A DNA stretch of 55,099 bases from Acanthaster planci (GCF_001949145.1 NW_019091714.1:5520-60618); one strand, 5' to 3'; shown: positions 32,990-45,520, counted from the stretch's first letter. Notes: generated by a model not told the origin, from the letters alone. Translations and numbers: made by a program.

Positions 32990-33300
32990 GAAGAATTCGG
33001 GGAAAAAAATATCTTGATTTGTTCAGGAAAGATGTCGACAGTAGTTCCTCCTATCTACAGCTGATGCTTCAAAATTTGTGGATCATACCCATTATAGTCC
33101 ACACTACATATGTAAGGTTAGCGAATCCCATCCACACACACTCAGAAAAGATAAGAGTGTTTGAAGCATGGCTAACAATGGGAGGGTACTATTTGAAGTG
33201 GGAAAATTTGGAATAAAACACACAAAAGATTTTACCTAACCCAAATAGTGCCCTCCTATTGTGTCTGCCATACCTAAAATTCCTCCCCCACATTAATGTG

Positions 33301-33572
33301 GATCGGGTCTCCTAGTGGTACTTACCCCTATCCAGCTTACATATGCAAATTTCCCATGCGCCTGTTACAATTCGCTGAAAAGACTTGATTATGCACGCTG
33401 CTCCCTGACCCACCACAATGCAATGCGAAGCGGAGAAGTTCCCCTGAGCCAAAGTGGGGAAGACAAGCGGGAATGGCTGGACAGGGGTAAGTATCACTAG
33501 GAGACCCGATCGACACTAATGGGGGGAGGAGTCTCCTGTGTTCACATACCCCTGTCCAGCCTACATATGCAG
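33301..33572 (-). repeat. Terminal repeat cluster of the first DIRS element
   Basis: Three copies of one module. 33301-33336 and 33476-33511 form an inverted pair of 36 bases with two mismatches (core GGGTCTCCTAGTG and TTACCCCT.TCCAGC). A third copy at 33528-33571 lies in the same direction as the first and shares CCAGC.TACATATGCA. Direct plus inverted terminal modules just beyond the recombinase gene are what DIRS/Ngaro-type elements carry. The exact termini are not resolved. Confidence 0.6.
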
Positions 33573-33664
33573 AGTGGCACCGTACCCTGGAGGAGGGTTG
33601 GCAACTGGAGAGTAATTACAAGATAGGTAAGCGCTACTCAAGTGAACACTCACTATTCTAGAAA

Positions 33665-34640
33665 AAAGGAATAGCATCTACGGTGAGAAATTCTTTGCTT
33701 GGTGAGGGACAGCGCTGGATGCTGTCCCAATTGCTGAGAGTAGGGTTGATGCGCCGTGAGTCGTCTCACTCCAAAGGACATCTTTCAGGTAGCACTCGGT
33801 GAAGGTGGAAGGAGATATCAAACAAGCCGCCTGGCAAATGTCTGTCAAGGAGACACCTCTGAAGAATGACCAGGACGCAGAGGCGGCCTGAACATCATGG
33901 GCTCTGATATGAGATCGAGTCGTCTCGTCATGTCGAGTTGGCAAGTCTTGATTTGCAAAGATGATGGCCGAGACCGTCGAACAAGCTATGGTGTCTTTCG
34001 CCTGGGACGAATCTCACGGTGACGCTTGGTCCTCGCGAGATGCCATTTGCGGGTACGAACCGGACACCATTTCTTGTCGGAGCTATCTGCCGAAAGGGAG
34101 ATTATGTCAGGGACAAAAATGTCCGGAGGCCGAAAACATCAGGAATTCGATGAATGGAATAAGACGAACTCTGTGTGGCTCCCAGCGTATCTGACCTTCA
34201 GCAGTTGACAGGGCATGCAGTTCACTGCCACGTCTAGAGGTAACGACCACCAGGAGGAATGCCAGCTTGATGCTAAGATGGAGATCAGATGCATCGGACA
34301 GCGGTTCAAAGGGGGGACCAGCGAGAACACGCAAGAGGTTGCCAAGGTCCCAAGAACGAACAAGGCCTTTGACATAAGGTGCTCGACAAACATTCCCCGA
34401 AGTAGATAGTGGATGGCTGTGTTATCAGAAATTGTTGATCAATTGTTGAACAGCTGCCAGGGCCGACTGGTAGTTGCGGATAGTAGCAGTCTGGAAGCCT
34501 GAATGAAAGAGATGCATGAAAAAGGCCTAAACTGAGCTTACAGAAGCTTTGGTTGGAGAAACATCGTGGTCATCACACCATCTAGCAGAATGTTGTATGC
34601 GACTATTGTGAATTTTGCATGTGGAGAGTCGTCAGCCCTG
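33665..34640 (-). pseudogene. DIRS tyrosine recombinase, first element
   Basis: Minus-strand recombinase of DIRS-type retrotransposons in changing frames. The N-terminal arm is KASVSSV...FFMHLFHSGFQTA with ATIRNYQSALAAVQQL (about 34440-34590). The catalytic domain reads PPFEPLSDASDLHLSIKLAF and SRRGSELHALS (first Arg), then WCPVRTRKWHLARTK. The last part (33678-33944) reads SHIRAHDVQAASASWSFF, SLTDICQAACLISPSTFTEC and CYLKDV, which holds the nucleophilic Tyr. The H-x-x-R box is HDVQ here: CAG where CGG (Arg) is usual, so a catalytic Arg is lost. Frameshifts occur near 34100 and 34400. In a live element this enzyme inserts circular cDNA without target duplication. Confidence 0.75.
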
Positions 34641-37600
34641 TGCCGCACCCTCAATCCTGGTAGTGGTCATCAAAGATCAAAGGATTCGCGGTACTTCAGT
34701 CCACCTGATCTACAGAGGCTGTTTTGATCTAGGAGTCACGTAACTCCGGTTCTCTCTAGTCAAGGAGGGTATCGATCAGCTTTCTTGGTACTCCGGTCCA
34801 CCTGATCGTGACAATCCAGGCCTGCAGTGCCTCAGCCCAAGCCTAATCGTGTCTCTCCTCGTCGAGGCCGCTAATCAGAAAATGCAAAACCACACCACCA
34901 TACCACAGGGGAGCGGGGTGGCTCCCTAAGCCGACTTACATTACAGGGTAAATTATGCATACATGTATGCAAATCTACATGAGTGTGATTTGGTTGCAAT
35001 GCTCAAAATGTCTAATCTGAGTCACAATGAAAACACGTAACTTTGTGTCTGTAACAATGCTACAAGTTCTTTGACATGGGGGTTAAGCAGAGTGGTTCAT
35101 CAGAGTGAATGGAGTGCATAACTGCATAGACTGGTAAGTGCTGCATAAGCCTGCTGACAGCCCAGAAAAAACACACTCCACTGGACTGCTGAAAATATGT
35201 TGCACTAAAACCTGAAAATGAATACATAAAAGTGGAAAATACCTATGCATAAAGAGGAATTTAGTTCTGTGAACTTAACCAGTTGCTGAAGTATTTTGAT
35301 CGTTTCATGTTTTCAGAGTGTCAAAGTGTGGAATGTGCTTGGAGTTGTCATGGGGGTCACAGGCTTCTGTCCATTTCATGTCATTTTTCGCTATTTTAGC
35401 TATGGGGAAACAGTGTGCTATTCATGCTTTGTTGAGTCTCGTGTACTTCCGCCACAGTGCATTCACAATGCAATTTGCTTCATCCTTTGGGCCACGGGAA
35501 AGCAGAGCTTTAGCACTATGACTCCATGTACCTTCATATTGCATTCATGTATTTTTGAAGGAAAATCCAAACAATTTACATGACCTGTGCATGTGATCAT
35601 GAAAGAAGGACACAGAAGGAGTTTGAACTGCATGGGCTATAACATCTGGCCGATTACCACTTTCTGGCATGCCCGGTATGTCCATAGGCAGAGCACAGTG
35701 CACGCCTGCTACCTACCACCTGTTTTGCAACCATATGCCCCCTTTGTACCCGATGATCGTCGCCGCAATTTTTCGTAGGTAATCTGCATCCCTAAAACGT
35801 TGTGTACTGCAGTATAGGAAGCTGAATATACATGCCATCGTCTGTGCTTGATATGAACAGACAACATCATCAAATGTAGTGTTTGTGCAGTTGCTTTTAT
35901 TAGGCTGCATACCCGCAGTGTTCATGTGCAGTTGATGCCCTTATCGAACGCTTTTAGGAATAAATAGCCAAGCTGTTTGTAAGATTTTGTGTTTTGTTTA
36001 AATCATTTTTATTATGGCATTTGTACAAAGGCGTATTTTATGACATTTCACGATCACTCCTTGTGATGAAATAGTGTATTTTGTTGCTAATGAACTAAGC
36101 TTTCTAGTAGTAGTGAACATTTTGTTGGCCAGTATAGCCAAATTCGTTCCAAGTCTTTGGCACTTATGTATATTGGATGGAAGAGACTAGAATTACAAAC
36201 TTTGCATGGATAATGAAACAGTGTGTCAAAATTTAACAAGTTTATTTATGATGGCAAAAGTAGGTCTAATATCGGGAATTTTTTTTTAGTTTGTATTTAA
36301 TTGCAAGCAAAAAACTACAAGTGTTGCCAGGGTATTACTGGCCCCACTTGTCCAGCTAAGATGCAGGCAGCAATAAGGCATTTTTGGAATGCTTTCTATT
36401 ATTCGTCAGACTCGGCGGCGACCATCACTGGATGCTTTGAAGTGCCTGAGTTACAACTCCTTCTGTGTCCTTCCTCCATGGTCAGATGTAGCAGCTGGTA
36501 CTGCAAATTATTTCAAGATGTAATTTGTGTCTGGGATGTCTTTTGCATCCTTTGCCTTTTCACTTTTAATAGTGACTGATACCACAAGCCTCTGCTGATG
36601 AGTGTCTCATCTGCGAGGTCACTAAATAACCAATCGGGTGTAATACTGTTTGTGGCGATTTAAAATTTAACCAACAGCAGCCTAGGCTGACAAGGAACTA
36701 GGTCTTGGTCTGAGTGCTGGCAAAATTTGGTAGGGTTATTAGTACCCCTACCAAAACCTTCTAATGATGTCAACAGTCCACGCAGTTTTCTGAGACTTGG
36801 TCTTTTATATAAATTATTTAATCACTGGTGCCTTTAAAATTTTATTTGTAATGAATATTGGAGTTTCTCTGCATGCTGACAGTGATTTGTACGTGGGCCC
36901 TTGAATCGTGAGGGGAGAAATTCACCTCATTCCAAAAGGAGTAAATTGAAAACTTGGTTCCTGCCAATTGGAGCTGAGTGTAAGTTACACTCTAAAAATA
37001 AGGTGATGAAGTCATTATGTCACTCCTACCTTCTTATAATGCCTCAATCAGTGCCTGTGGCCAGTTTAAACCTAATCGGACATATGGCTCTGTAAATATA
37101 GGCTTTCAAAGATTAAACTTTGAGGGCATGTCATCATGTCATGCTTCGAGAAATAAGGTCCCCATTTGGTCTTCAACTGGGTAAAATTTTATTAGGATAT
37201 AAACCTTTCAAGTCAAAAGTCCATGTGAGATAAACACGCACAAAGTAAATGTGTTTTCATGGAGAACTTGCAGACGAAAAAAATCTTTGCCAGAAAATAC
37301 TTTTTGCAAGTATGCAGAAAAGCCCCCATAAGGTGTATTTGTTGATGTCCAGTTGTTGAACTGTTTGTTCATTACCTTAGTATCCTTTTTCCTGATGCTT
37401 GCACACTCCCGGGTTCCCAATTTCTCTTGTGAATTTCATGGACAGCATCCATTATTTTATGCCGCCATCCGTACTTGTCTATGCCAATCTGTAAAACAAA
37501 TGACAAACCAGAAAAATCAGGTGGTTTTAACAGATGGGTGTGGGTATCAAACTTGTTGATGTAGTTGATCTTACGCTCTTATTCAGTGCTTTCACAGAAG

Positions 37601-38879
37601 GGGGGATCTGAAAATATTTGCCAAGGGCAATTTGTCTGTCATTCCCAAAATTACACATTACAGATATTCCCCATACATGTCCTCTCTCTCACAAAGTGAG
37701 GGCATGCCAACCCAGACTGACCAAATCCAACCCAACCTCAACAGACAGCCAGACCTGGACCTGTACTGAACCAGGATTGCATGGGAGACTGAAAATAAAA
37801 CAAATAAATATTCAATGTAAAAACAAAGATAAGCAGAGACAAGAAGAGCTCCAATGTCCATGTCTAATGAAAGCCATAAATTCCCATTACAAAATGCTTC
37901 ACTCAAGAAAAAGTTAAACCAGAAGTTAAGTCTCCATGCCCTTCATTTCTGTTGTCTTCCATCTCAATTGTGCTCAAATTCTGCCAGTTTGGGTCAGCAT
38001 GAATCACTCCCATCACCAATTTTGTTACATATTTAAGATAATGTTGCTCAATGATGCATGACCCCAGGATTGCAACTAAGGTATTATAGAAATGCAATTA
38101 ACTTCTGCATTATGATAATAAAATATTTTTGCTAGCAAATGAATAGTTTGGCTGCATTTTTTTTCAAAATAAGGACTACTTTTTCTGTATATTAGTTTAT
38201 AATATACATGTAAAATGACAATATTCTTGTGTTCAATGTGTCAAATAAAATTCTACTGGCCATGTTCTCTCCAAACATCTTATTTATTCAAACAAGAAAT
38301 TAGTTGAAATTCTATGTAAAGATTCCCAAAAAAATACTTTTTGGGTCCCCCCAAAAACTGATTTAGGTTAACTAATAAATGTTTTCATTTATTAAGGACA
38401 AATGTGTCCATCAATCAATTACACTTTTTCCTTTGTGAAACCACTTTGTGAAAATAAAATTTATATTCAGATTGTGAAAGACAAACTTCTGAAACCAAAA
38501 CCCTCAAATATTCCCAAGCAAGAAAAAAGGGACAAAAAGGCTGTAGTTGAAAGTACAAATGGATGAGATGGACTGCAAAGGCGAAGTAAAAAAAGACCCA
38601 AGAGAGACCACTACTTCTCTGTATTACCCATTTCACAGCACCAGCTAATTTGTGACAAGAATCTGGCAGATTTTTGCTAACCTAAATTTTGAAATCTGGT
38701 AATTAACTTGATCAACCTACCCATTACATGTCATCGACACATGAAACTGGAACGATGGCAGAATTTGTATTATATGGAAATACATTTCAGGGCTACAAAT
38801 TTACTCTGTAACCAACCGAAATTAAAAGAAGCTGTAAAGTTTTATTGGCATAGTGTTTTATTGTCCACAGAGTTCGGCA
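34641..38879. other. No gene seen
   Basis: Unassigned DNA between the two DIRS elements. A short imperfect repeat (GTACTTCAGTCCACCTGATC near 34690 and GTACTCCGGTCCACCTGATC near 34790) is visible. Open frames at 35296-35583, 36301-36579 and 37618-37917 show no recognisable domain and no supporting splice context. It may contain old elements I cannot name or introns of a host gene. Confidence 0.4.
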
Positions 38880-39620
38880 AATCTGGGTTGGCAAACTTGA
38901 TAGCCGAAACTGTCCATCTGGCTATAGTGTCTCTGGTCGCAGCTCGGTGAGGTTTTATTGTAGTGATGAAAAGCTACAAAGTTGTTCCTCTTTTTCTAGT
39001 TTTGGCTAAGTACCATTTAAGAGTTCACACTGGGCACCATGTTTTGTCGTCGGGAGTCCCAGTTTGTTTGGTAATGTCTGGTACAAAAATGTCAGGAGGA
39101 AGGAAGGAAACTGACTGATTCTTGGTGAGAAACCCAATCATTGGGTGAGACGAATACCATGAGGTTCCCATCGGATGTGGCTGAGATGGACAATACCTTC
39201 AGTTCACTGCTGCAGCGTGAGGTATTAACTGCCAGCAAGAATGCCAGTTTCACCGATAAGTTGATCAACGATGCGTCGCTGAGAGGATCAAAGGGGGAAA
39301 CCAGCAAGCAGTTGGAGAACAGCTGACAAGTCTCATGAAGGGATTAGTCCCTTCGTTGAAAGACACTCAAGAAACATTCCCCAGAGTAGATATTCAAGAG
39401 CAGTATCGTCGGATGCAGTCAAGCCATCTGGGAAGACATCGTGAACAGCCTCAATGGCTGACCGATAGTTACAGGTAGTTGAAACCTGGAGATCTGATTT
39501 GAACAGGTGCATGAATAGGTCAGCTATAGAAGTCACAGAAAGTTTGGTTGGAGCAAGACCTTGCTCTGAACACCACAAAGTATAATGTTGTAATCTAGAG
39601 TCGTAGATACTGTGTGTAAA
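38880..39620 (-). pseudogene. DIRS tyrosine recombinase, second element, truncated
   Basis: The N-terminal arm reads GLAPTKLSVTSIADLFMHLF and TTCNYRSAIEAVHDVFPDGL (39333-39578). The catalytic part gives SPFDPLSDASLINLSVKLAF and SRCSSELKVLS (first Arg). Further downstream, in a broken frame, WCPV, LKWYLAKTRKRGTTL and ATRDTIARWTVSAIKFANPD are visible down to about 38880. The H-x-x-R box and the Tyr box seen in the first element are missing, so the gene is 3'-truncated as well as frameshifted. Confidence 0.7.
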
Positions 39621-40734
39621 CTGGTAAACTTAGAAGCCATTTTGGCAGCCTCATCAGAAAGTCCTGCTGATGAAGGACTGTTCGATAATAGCCAACAAGT
39701 CAGGTGAAGTGATGTTGGATGAGGGTGAAGGATCACCGGTACCCGGATGAGAAGTCTGGTCACACGCGGTAACCATGGCTGATGTGGCCAGAAGGGGGCG
39801 ATGAGAAGGACACGACAGCGTTCCTGTTCGATCTTGGAGAGAACTGCTAGGGATATTGGAGGGAAAGCGTAGGCCAACATCCCTTTCCAGTTGATTTGAC
39901 GAGCATTCATTGCCCAGGCTTGTGGGTGGTAAAATCTGGTGCAGAACACTGGCAGTTGGGCATTCTCTGCTGAGGCAAAAAGATTGATGTTTGGTTTCTC
40001 TACTTCGGCAGAGATCTGTTCAACGATACTGGTGTGCAGAGTCCACTCTATGGGATGTACCTTTCCCCGAGAGAGACATCTGCTATGGATTTGTCAGCAC
40101 CAGGAATGTGGGTCGTCTGGAGGTTGATGCCATAATCCTGGGCCCAAAAGAATATCTGTCTCATCAGGAAGCATAGGCGGGGACAATGCGTGCCTCCCTG
40201 GTGATTGATGTACGACACCACTGTGGAGTTGTCCGAGCAAATGAGGACTCATTTGCCTATGATGCTCAGGCAGAAAGCTTTCAGTGCGTTGAATATGGCC
40301 TGAAGTTCCAGTATATTGATGTGACTCCCTTGGAGCTGCCATGTTCCCGATGCTTGAAGCAGTGGTAGGGAGGCTCCCCTGCCCAGATGAGAAGCGTCCA
40401 AAGTTATAGTTATTTCCGGGTTCACGTTGGGGAAGGGAACTCCGAGAGAGAGGTGTCTCTTCACTAACCACCACTGGAGATGGGGGCAAATGAAGTCCGA
40501 TATGGGGACCTGGAGATTGATTGAGTCCCATTTTGGCCTGTAGAGAGCTAAAAGATGAAGTTGTAGTGGACGCATGTAAAGCCTGCAGAGGGGGATGAGG
40601 TCCACCATGCTGGCCATCAAGCCGAGGAGACGGAGCCAGGCACAGGCCGCAGCAGACTGCTCAGTAGAGAAGACTTTCACGCAGTCGAGAAGATTGTTGA
40701 TGCGTTGGGTCGTTGATGAGATTATGCCTTGTTT
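39621..40734 (-). pseudogene. DIRS RNase H domain, second element
   Basis: From 40734 downward: SSTTQRINNLLDCVKVF, LLGLMASMVDLIPLCRLYMR and PHLQWWLVKRHLSLGVPFPN join RT to RNase H. RNase H motifs follow: ITITLDASHLGRGA (Asp), HINILELQAIFNALKAF (Glu) and, in a shifted frame, CSDNSTVVSYINHQGG (Asp), then FYHPQAWAMNARQINWKGML and LLIAPFWPHQPWLPRV, which are typical of the DIRS RNase H-to-recombinase bridge. Frames change near 40330 and 39950. The domain would degrade template RNA. Confidence 0.75.
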
Positions 40735-42807
40735 CATTTTTTTTTCATTAAATGATTTATTCTCTTAAAATGAGATAAGGCAATCAGAGATTGAATAGCA
40801 TCAAGTCAGCACAAAAAGTTCCATTAAGCGTTACTTAAAATAGATCCAGTTAAAAATACATATAACATATAAAATTATACATAATGGACATCATCCCTCA
40901 AAAGCCTATTTATGAAACCCCAACAAGGCTGTGTATGCCATATCAGTACTCTCTATGATATGCAAACCTCAGACCTCCTCTAATTATCATCTTCCATTAA
41001 GATACTAAAATCCTCTTTGCTCTATCAAGAAAACATAGCGTGACGAAACAGGGGTAGGCATGAATGCCAGTCTAAGTCATGAATTATTAAGCATTGCGTT
41101 GACCAATCAGTGTTGCGTAAAGCACTAGGTCTGGGCGCTTGCGGCGTGCTTAGAGCCCGCACAATCAGTTAGTTGGTTTCGCTGCTGGGTTGCAGAGTGG
41201 CAGGATCGTGGAGGACGCTGTCTACCGTTCTGTGCTGTGCGAGGTATAGCGTGGACGCTGCACCAGGGGCGCTGCGTGTAGTGACTATAACTGGTAGGTG
41301 TAGTAGCGAACCGTATTGGGTCTAGATTACTTTAGTGATAGAGCTGAGCATTGTGAACCTAGGCTGGGAGCTAGTGGTCTTTGCCGTTGGATTGCTTGTC
41401 GTCTGTAAGCACTGATAGTGGGGTGACGGCTGGAATGCAATCTTGTCATTGTGCTAACTAGCATTGATGTTTACTTGATGTATTCAGATCGCTGTGAGGG
41501 TAATTTCCCTTTCGTTAGATCGACCCTGTTTTGCATGACACTCTGTGTTATTTGTGTGAGGGCTATCTATTTAGTGAGGTAACCCTTGGGTTGTATACTA
41601 GCTGTGTTTAAGTTAGTCGGGTGGTTAGTTAACCATGTGAGGCATATTGTATTGCCTTATGAGGTGTATTGTGTACATAAACCTTGTGTGATTTATATAC
41701 CTTATTGATTTTTATTGCAATAAATCAAATACTTGATTATTGTAATTGGAAATCCTGTGTCACTGTGAGGTTCATTTAGGTTTCCCTGTGTTTCATTACT
41801 GTATCACCAGATAAATCCAGTCTTTCCTAATTGGTGGTAAACTTCCACCCAACGAACTGCCCCTAGGCTTAGTCCGCCGTTCGTTAACTGATATCCCCCT
41901 TGAGTCAGGGTAGCCGCTCATCCTTGCTCGAGGTTAATAAATATATTTGTGGGGTTAGGCCAGGTCAATTCCATCCCTGATCCGGCCGGTTACTGGGTCC
42001 ACCACAAGAGGTGTCAGTTGCATTCGCCACAATAGTTTTTATGAGGTTAAATTAAGTTAAAAATAAATGGTTCACAATAAACAAAAACCAACAATGACCA
42101 CAGACAGGACCCCAGCAATACGTGTAGACGATGACAAGGACAGCAGAGCAGGGACGTCAATAACATCAGTACTAATTCAAGTCCATTTTACCACTTCAAA
42201 ATAAATAATGGCCACAACCTGAGGAAACTGTAAGAACCACAAATTAATTAAAAGATTTGAGAACAGATCAGAGACTGACAACTCACAAAATTTGTCTAAT
42301 AACAATAAAAAGAATACTAGGTGAAGATTGTTTAAAGGTTACAAGATCCATGCACCTTGAACAAACTAGTCATCACAACTTAAAACAAAGAACAAAGAAC
42401 AAGTTAAAAGATAGTTTAAGAACATATCAGAGACCAGTCATCAACTTATAAAGTGGAATCAATTACAGTTAGAGTCAGTGAGGTAGGGTACTGCATTACT
42501 CTTGAATCTATTTGTTCTACATTGCAACTGGGGATCACTGGAATTTCGAAGCACTTTATCATTGCTTGGTCGAGTGGGGATAACATTATTCAACTTTGAG
42601 TTTGCTTTCACATCTGTGGCAAATTTGAGGACCTAAGGCATGTTGATAATGATTATGATCGGATCCTAATATAAGTTTGAGTGAACATTTCTGTACACGT
42701 TCAAGAAGATTTGCATGATGTTTAGTTATTCTGCCATTCCTGGGTGGCACAGCATACTCTAGAAGGGGGAGCAGGTATCCCTTATATACTGTAAGAAGAT
42801 CCTGTTG
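40735..42807 (-). mobile_element. 5'-truncated LINE nested in the DIRS RT
   Basis: DIRS sequence stops at 42808 and resumes at 40734, so this LINE fragment is precisely bounded. It begins with the post-RT region DLLTVYKGYLLPLLEYAVP and NGRITKHHANLLERVQKCSL, then a C-terminal stretch to a stop near 42448. The 3' untranslated region continues to a tail (AATGAAAAAAAATGAAAC) at 40735. The type is CR1/L2-like. A roughly 1-kb LTR-like insertion (41039-42035) splits its 3' untranslated region. Confidence 0.7.
41039..42035. mobile_element. About 1-kb solo-LTR-like insertion
   Basis: Bounded by ATAG on both sides (41035-41038 and 42032-42035), with CGTGACGAAAC at the left and ATTCGCCACA at the right. 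Non-coding, GC-richer than its surroundings on the left, with AATAAA near 41931. It has the size and look of a solo LTR of a larger retroelement. The orientation is uncertain and no matching internal region is in the window. Confidence 0.45.
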
Positions 42808-43215
42808 AAGGTTGATAGATGCCCCTAGATACGGTCGGGTATTGCGTTGGGGTGAGATTCAACTTCTCATGGTTGATGATGAAGCCCAGGCAATTTGTGA
42901 TCTTGCAAGTAACGCGGGTAGAAACCTCTGCTTTGTTGAACGATCTGCTGACGATCAGCCAATCGTCCAGCCACCGGAACAGCATGATGTCCCGCTTTCG
43001 GGGGTGAGCGGCAACGATCTTTGCAGCCCTCAAGAACACACTGGGTGAGGTGGAGAGGCAGAAGGGGAGAGCTGTGAATTCAAAGAGGTTCCCATTGTAT
43101 AGGAAGCATAGGTATTCGTAGCTTCATGGGTGAATCGGAATGTGAAGGTAGGCATCTTTCAAGTCTATGGGAGAGGCCCAAAATGGAATCTGTAGAGATT
43201 GGGTGACCGTCCCAC
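42808..43215 (-). pseudogene. DIRS reverse transcriptase palm, second element
   Basis: Motif A is in FWASPIDLKDAYLHIPIHP (near 43160-43190), followed by a stop and EYLCFLYNGNLFEF, LPFCLSTSPSVFLRAAKIVA and motif C LFRWLDDWLIVSRSF, where Trp replaces the usual Tyr of YLDD. It continues to KLNLTPTQYPT and is then cut by the LINE at 42807; DIRS sequence resumes at 40734. The Asp-Asp pair is intact, but there is one stop and a frameshift. This enzyme makes DIRS cDNA. Confidence 0.75.
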
Positions 43216-45035
43216 AGTGGTTTAACCCTAACCCTCCTCAATCCTCCAACAGGTGAAGGATTCAGGAGGGTTAGGGTTAAAACCCTACCTGACCCAGTCA
43301 TAAGTGAATACTATCAAATTTTTTCAATCACATCAATTAAAACAATTTAGCAAGTCTTTAGAACTTATTTAAAGTCCTTATGGATTTTAAATTTGGCTAC
43401 AGAAAGACATTTTTGCAATGGATGCATTGGCAGAAGCACATTATTATTGATCTCCATGAATGACAGTGCCCTCTATTGACAGTTATTTCTGGAAAGAGCA
43501 CACACGCACCCCGCTGCTACTGCAGTTTTTTTTTAAAATCTGTGATCATTTAAGAGATGATCACCTCAGTTTGGAAATGAGATCATTATGCATTTGTATT
43601 TCAATGCAACAAAACTGGAAAGGAAGGGGGAAATAACGAAAAGAAATCATGTGACTTCATTTCACTTTCACTTAATGTTCTTTGAACTTATTGAATTTTA
43701 AAATAAAATTACAATGATTTTTTTTTCTTTATTTGAGAGTTATTATTTCAACAATGTAAGTTCCTCACTTGGTCTGGGTCTCTCTTTCGCTAAGCATTTT
43801 AGTGATTAAAAGTATGAAGCAATCTGAAAAATTGAACAAATTACCTTTTCCCAGTGACTCTCTTTCCTATTTGCTCTACTTCCCATTCAATCGTGTTTTT
43901 CAATTCTTCCTAAAAAAGCAATATTTGTTGGGTGACTGTTCCCTCAGTGCGTTCTGAACCTGCGAGGTCAGGGTATGGAATTATTAATGTATTTTGCTGG
44001 CGATCTCAATAAAATTGGCCTCTTTTCTTCAACCCATGATTTTCCTTTCAATTGTTTTTTTTTTTCAATTATCTTCCAGTTCAAGCTGAGATAGACCATG
44101 CATCTGTCCATGGAGGTATGTGTAGCTCCACCTGCAGGTTCCGTCATGATTTTTATCTGCAAAAAACAATTTTAATTTTTAGTATCATTTATTTCTCAGA
44201 AGTCTTTGAGTAAAGTTTTGATTAAAATTTCCATAGAAATAAACAACACAAAATGTGTCCAAATATTTCACCACTGAAGGGATGAGTTCCAAATCACATA
44301 TACTATTGGACCAATAGCTAGGTGGTTTGAGAAACTCAATCTTATCTGCTATTCCAGGCCATGACACAATATGGAGTCTGATATAAGCCACGAGCAGCTA
44401 GAAATGTCATTGTTTGGCTCGTTGACATGACATCTAGTGCAAAATATATCTCTTCATCCTCTAGCATTTGTTGGGATCGACAATCGACATTACCCCTGAA
44501 AAAAAGCTACATTTTTAAAACTAATTTTCAATTTAAATTCCACCTAAGGTGTGTTATAACCTTTAAATTACGAATACCCTTCGCACACAAAGTCCACACA
44601 ATCACAACGAAGTCGATGGCATTCAAGCGAATACGATGACACAGCATGCTGGGCCCGACGTCATCAAAAGCAATAACATTCAGTATACTCTACATATCTC
44701 AACAATAGAGGGTGCTGTTCATTGTGCTCAAAAAAAGGTCAATTCCTGGCTGACGATGGCTCAGAAAGTTGATTTTTTTGGGGGGGGGACAATGATGAAT
44801 TCCACAACTTTTTCTGCTCGATAATATTTGTAGCCAATTAATCAGTCAACCAATTTATGAATAAACTAGACATTTTTTCTCAGGCCGTTTATGGCAAATT
44901 GTAAAAATGCATCAACAAATATATGTCAATGTGTATCTTTCTTGTTTGATACTTTTCATAGTTTACTGTAAAAAGTAAATGCAAATTTCTGTACTCTATT
45001 AAATATTTTTCAAAAGCAAATTTGTATCAGCTGAA
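43216..45035. other. 1.8-kb unidentified segment inside the DIRS RT
   Basis: DIRS RT reads INLKPL on the high-coordinate side (about 45045) and resumes near 43215, so this segment is foreign or rearranged. It has only short unrecognised frames (for example 43769-43957 and 44185-44391), homopolymer runs near 44775, and at its low-coordinate edge a telomere-like hairpin (43221-43281). Confidence 0.45.
43221..43281. repeat. 25-bp inverted repeat with telomere-like CCCTAA units
   Basis: Arms 43221-43245 and 43257-43281 pair with one mismatch around an 11-base loop. Each arm contains TTAACCCTAACCCT, that is two telomere-type units. The hairpin marks the edge where DIRS RT sequence resumes. Confidence 0.8.
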
Positions 45036-45520
45036 AAAGTGTCAGAGGTTTGAGGTTGATAATAGGTCACCAGCTGTTGAGTTCTATCTTTGGAGTGAGG
45101 AAGAAATGAAGCCCTTGTTCGCTTGAGATTCGGTAACCGGGCAGATAGCATATTTCCGAAGGAGAGAGTCTATGTCAGACTCCAGTGCCTGTCATTCGTT
45201 TCTGTCAGTAGGACCTGAAGTCAGATGGAGGAGAGGTACAGACACAGGGGTGCTCGCAAATTTGAGGGCATATCTGTAACGAATGGTCTCGAGCACCCAG
45301 CAGATGTGACTTGCTCCCAAGACCCTGCAAAGAGTTGAAGTTGCCCGCCGACAGGTCTGGGATCGGCAGGCAGAGGCAGGTCTGAATAGTCAGCGACGTC
45401 TACCCCAAAAAGTTGGGGGTAGCGCAACTCGGTAGTTCTTCCCTTGAAGCTCCTCAAGGGTGGTTTGGTAGGTCGAGAGGAGAATGGACTGCCGTGATTC
45501 ATCTGGTAACTAGGTTGACG
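45036..45520 (-). pseudogene. DIRS reverse transcriptase, N-terminal part
   Basis: A frame from 45502 reads PVGGQLQLFAGSWEQVTSAG, the conserved start of DIRS RT regions. After frame changes, ALESDIDSLLRKYAICPVTE, SQANKGFISS and PIINLKPL follow, the last with a TGA in the preceding WRP-like position. The palm that should follow is found only at 43215, after an unrelated 1.8-kb segment. Confidence 0.7.

Larger units (their letters stand above)
29191..33300. other. Unassigned DNA with several repeats
   Basis: No gene recognised. The open frames 29352-29564, 30081-30386 and 30250-30663 do not resemble known proteins. Repeats inside this stretch are listed separately: a 150-bp tandem pair, a three-copy tandem of about 105 bp, and a 175-bp direct repeat. 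Confidence 0.4.

Noticed and set aside
33312-33500. Two 61-codon ORFs on opposite strands ending in the same residues (DRGKYH)
   Set aside because: They mirror each other because they are read across the 36-base inverted repeat of the DIRS terminus. They are not genes.
35296-37917. Several plus-strand ORFs of 90-100 codons (35296, 36301, 37618)
   Set aside because: No domain, no consistent splice sites and no conservation pattern that I can see; their length is expected by chance over several kilobases.
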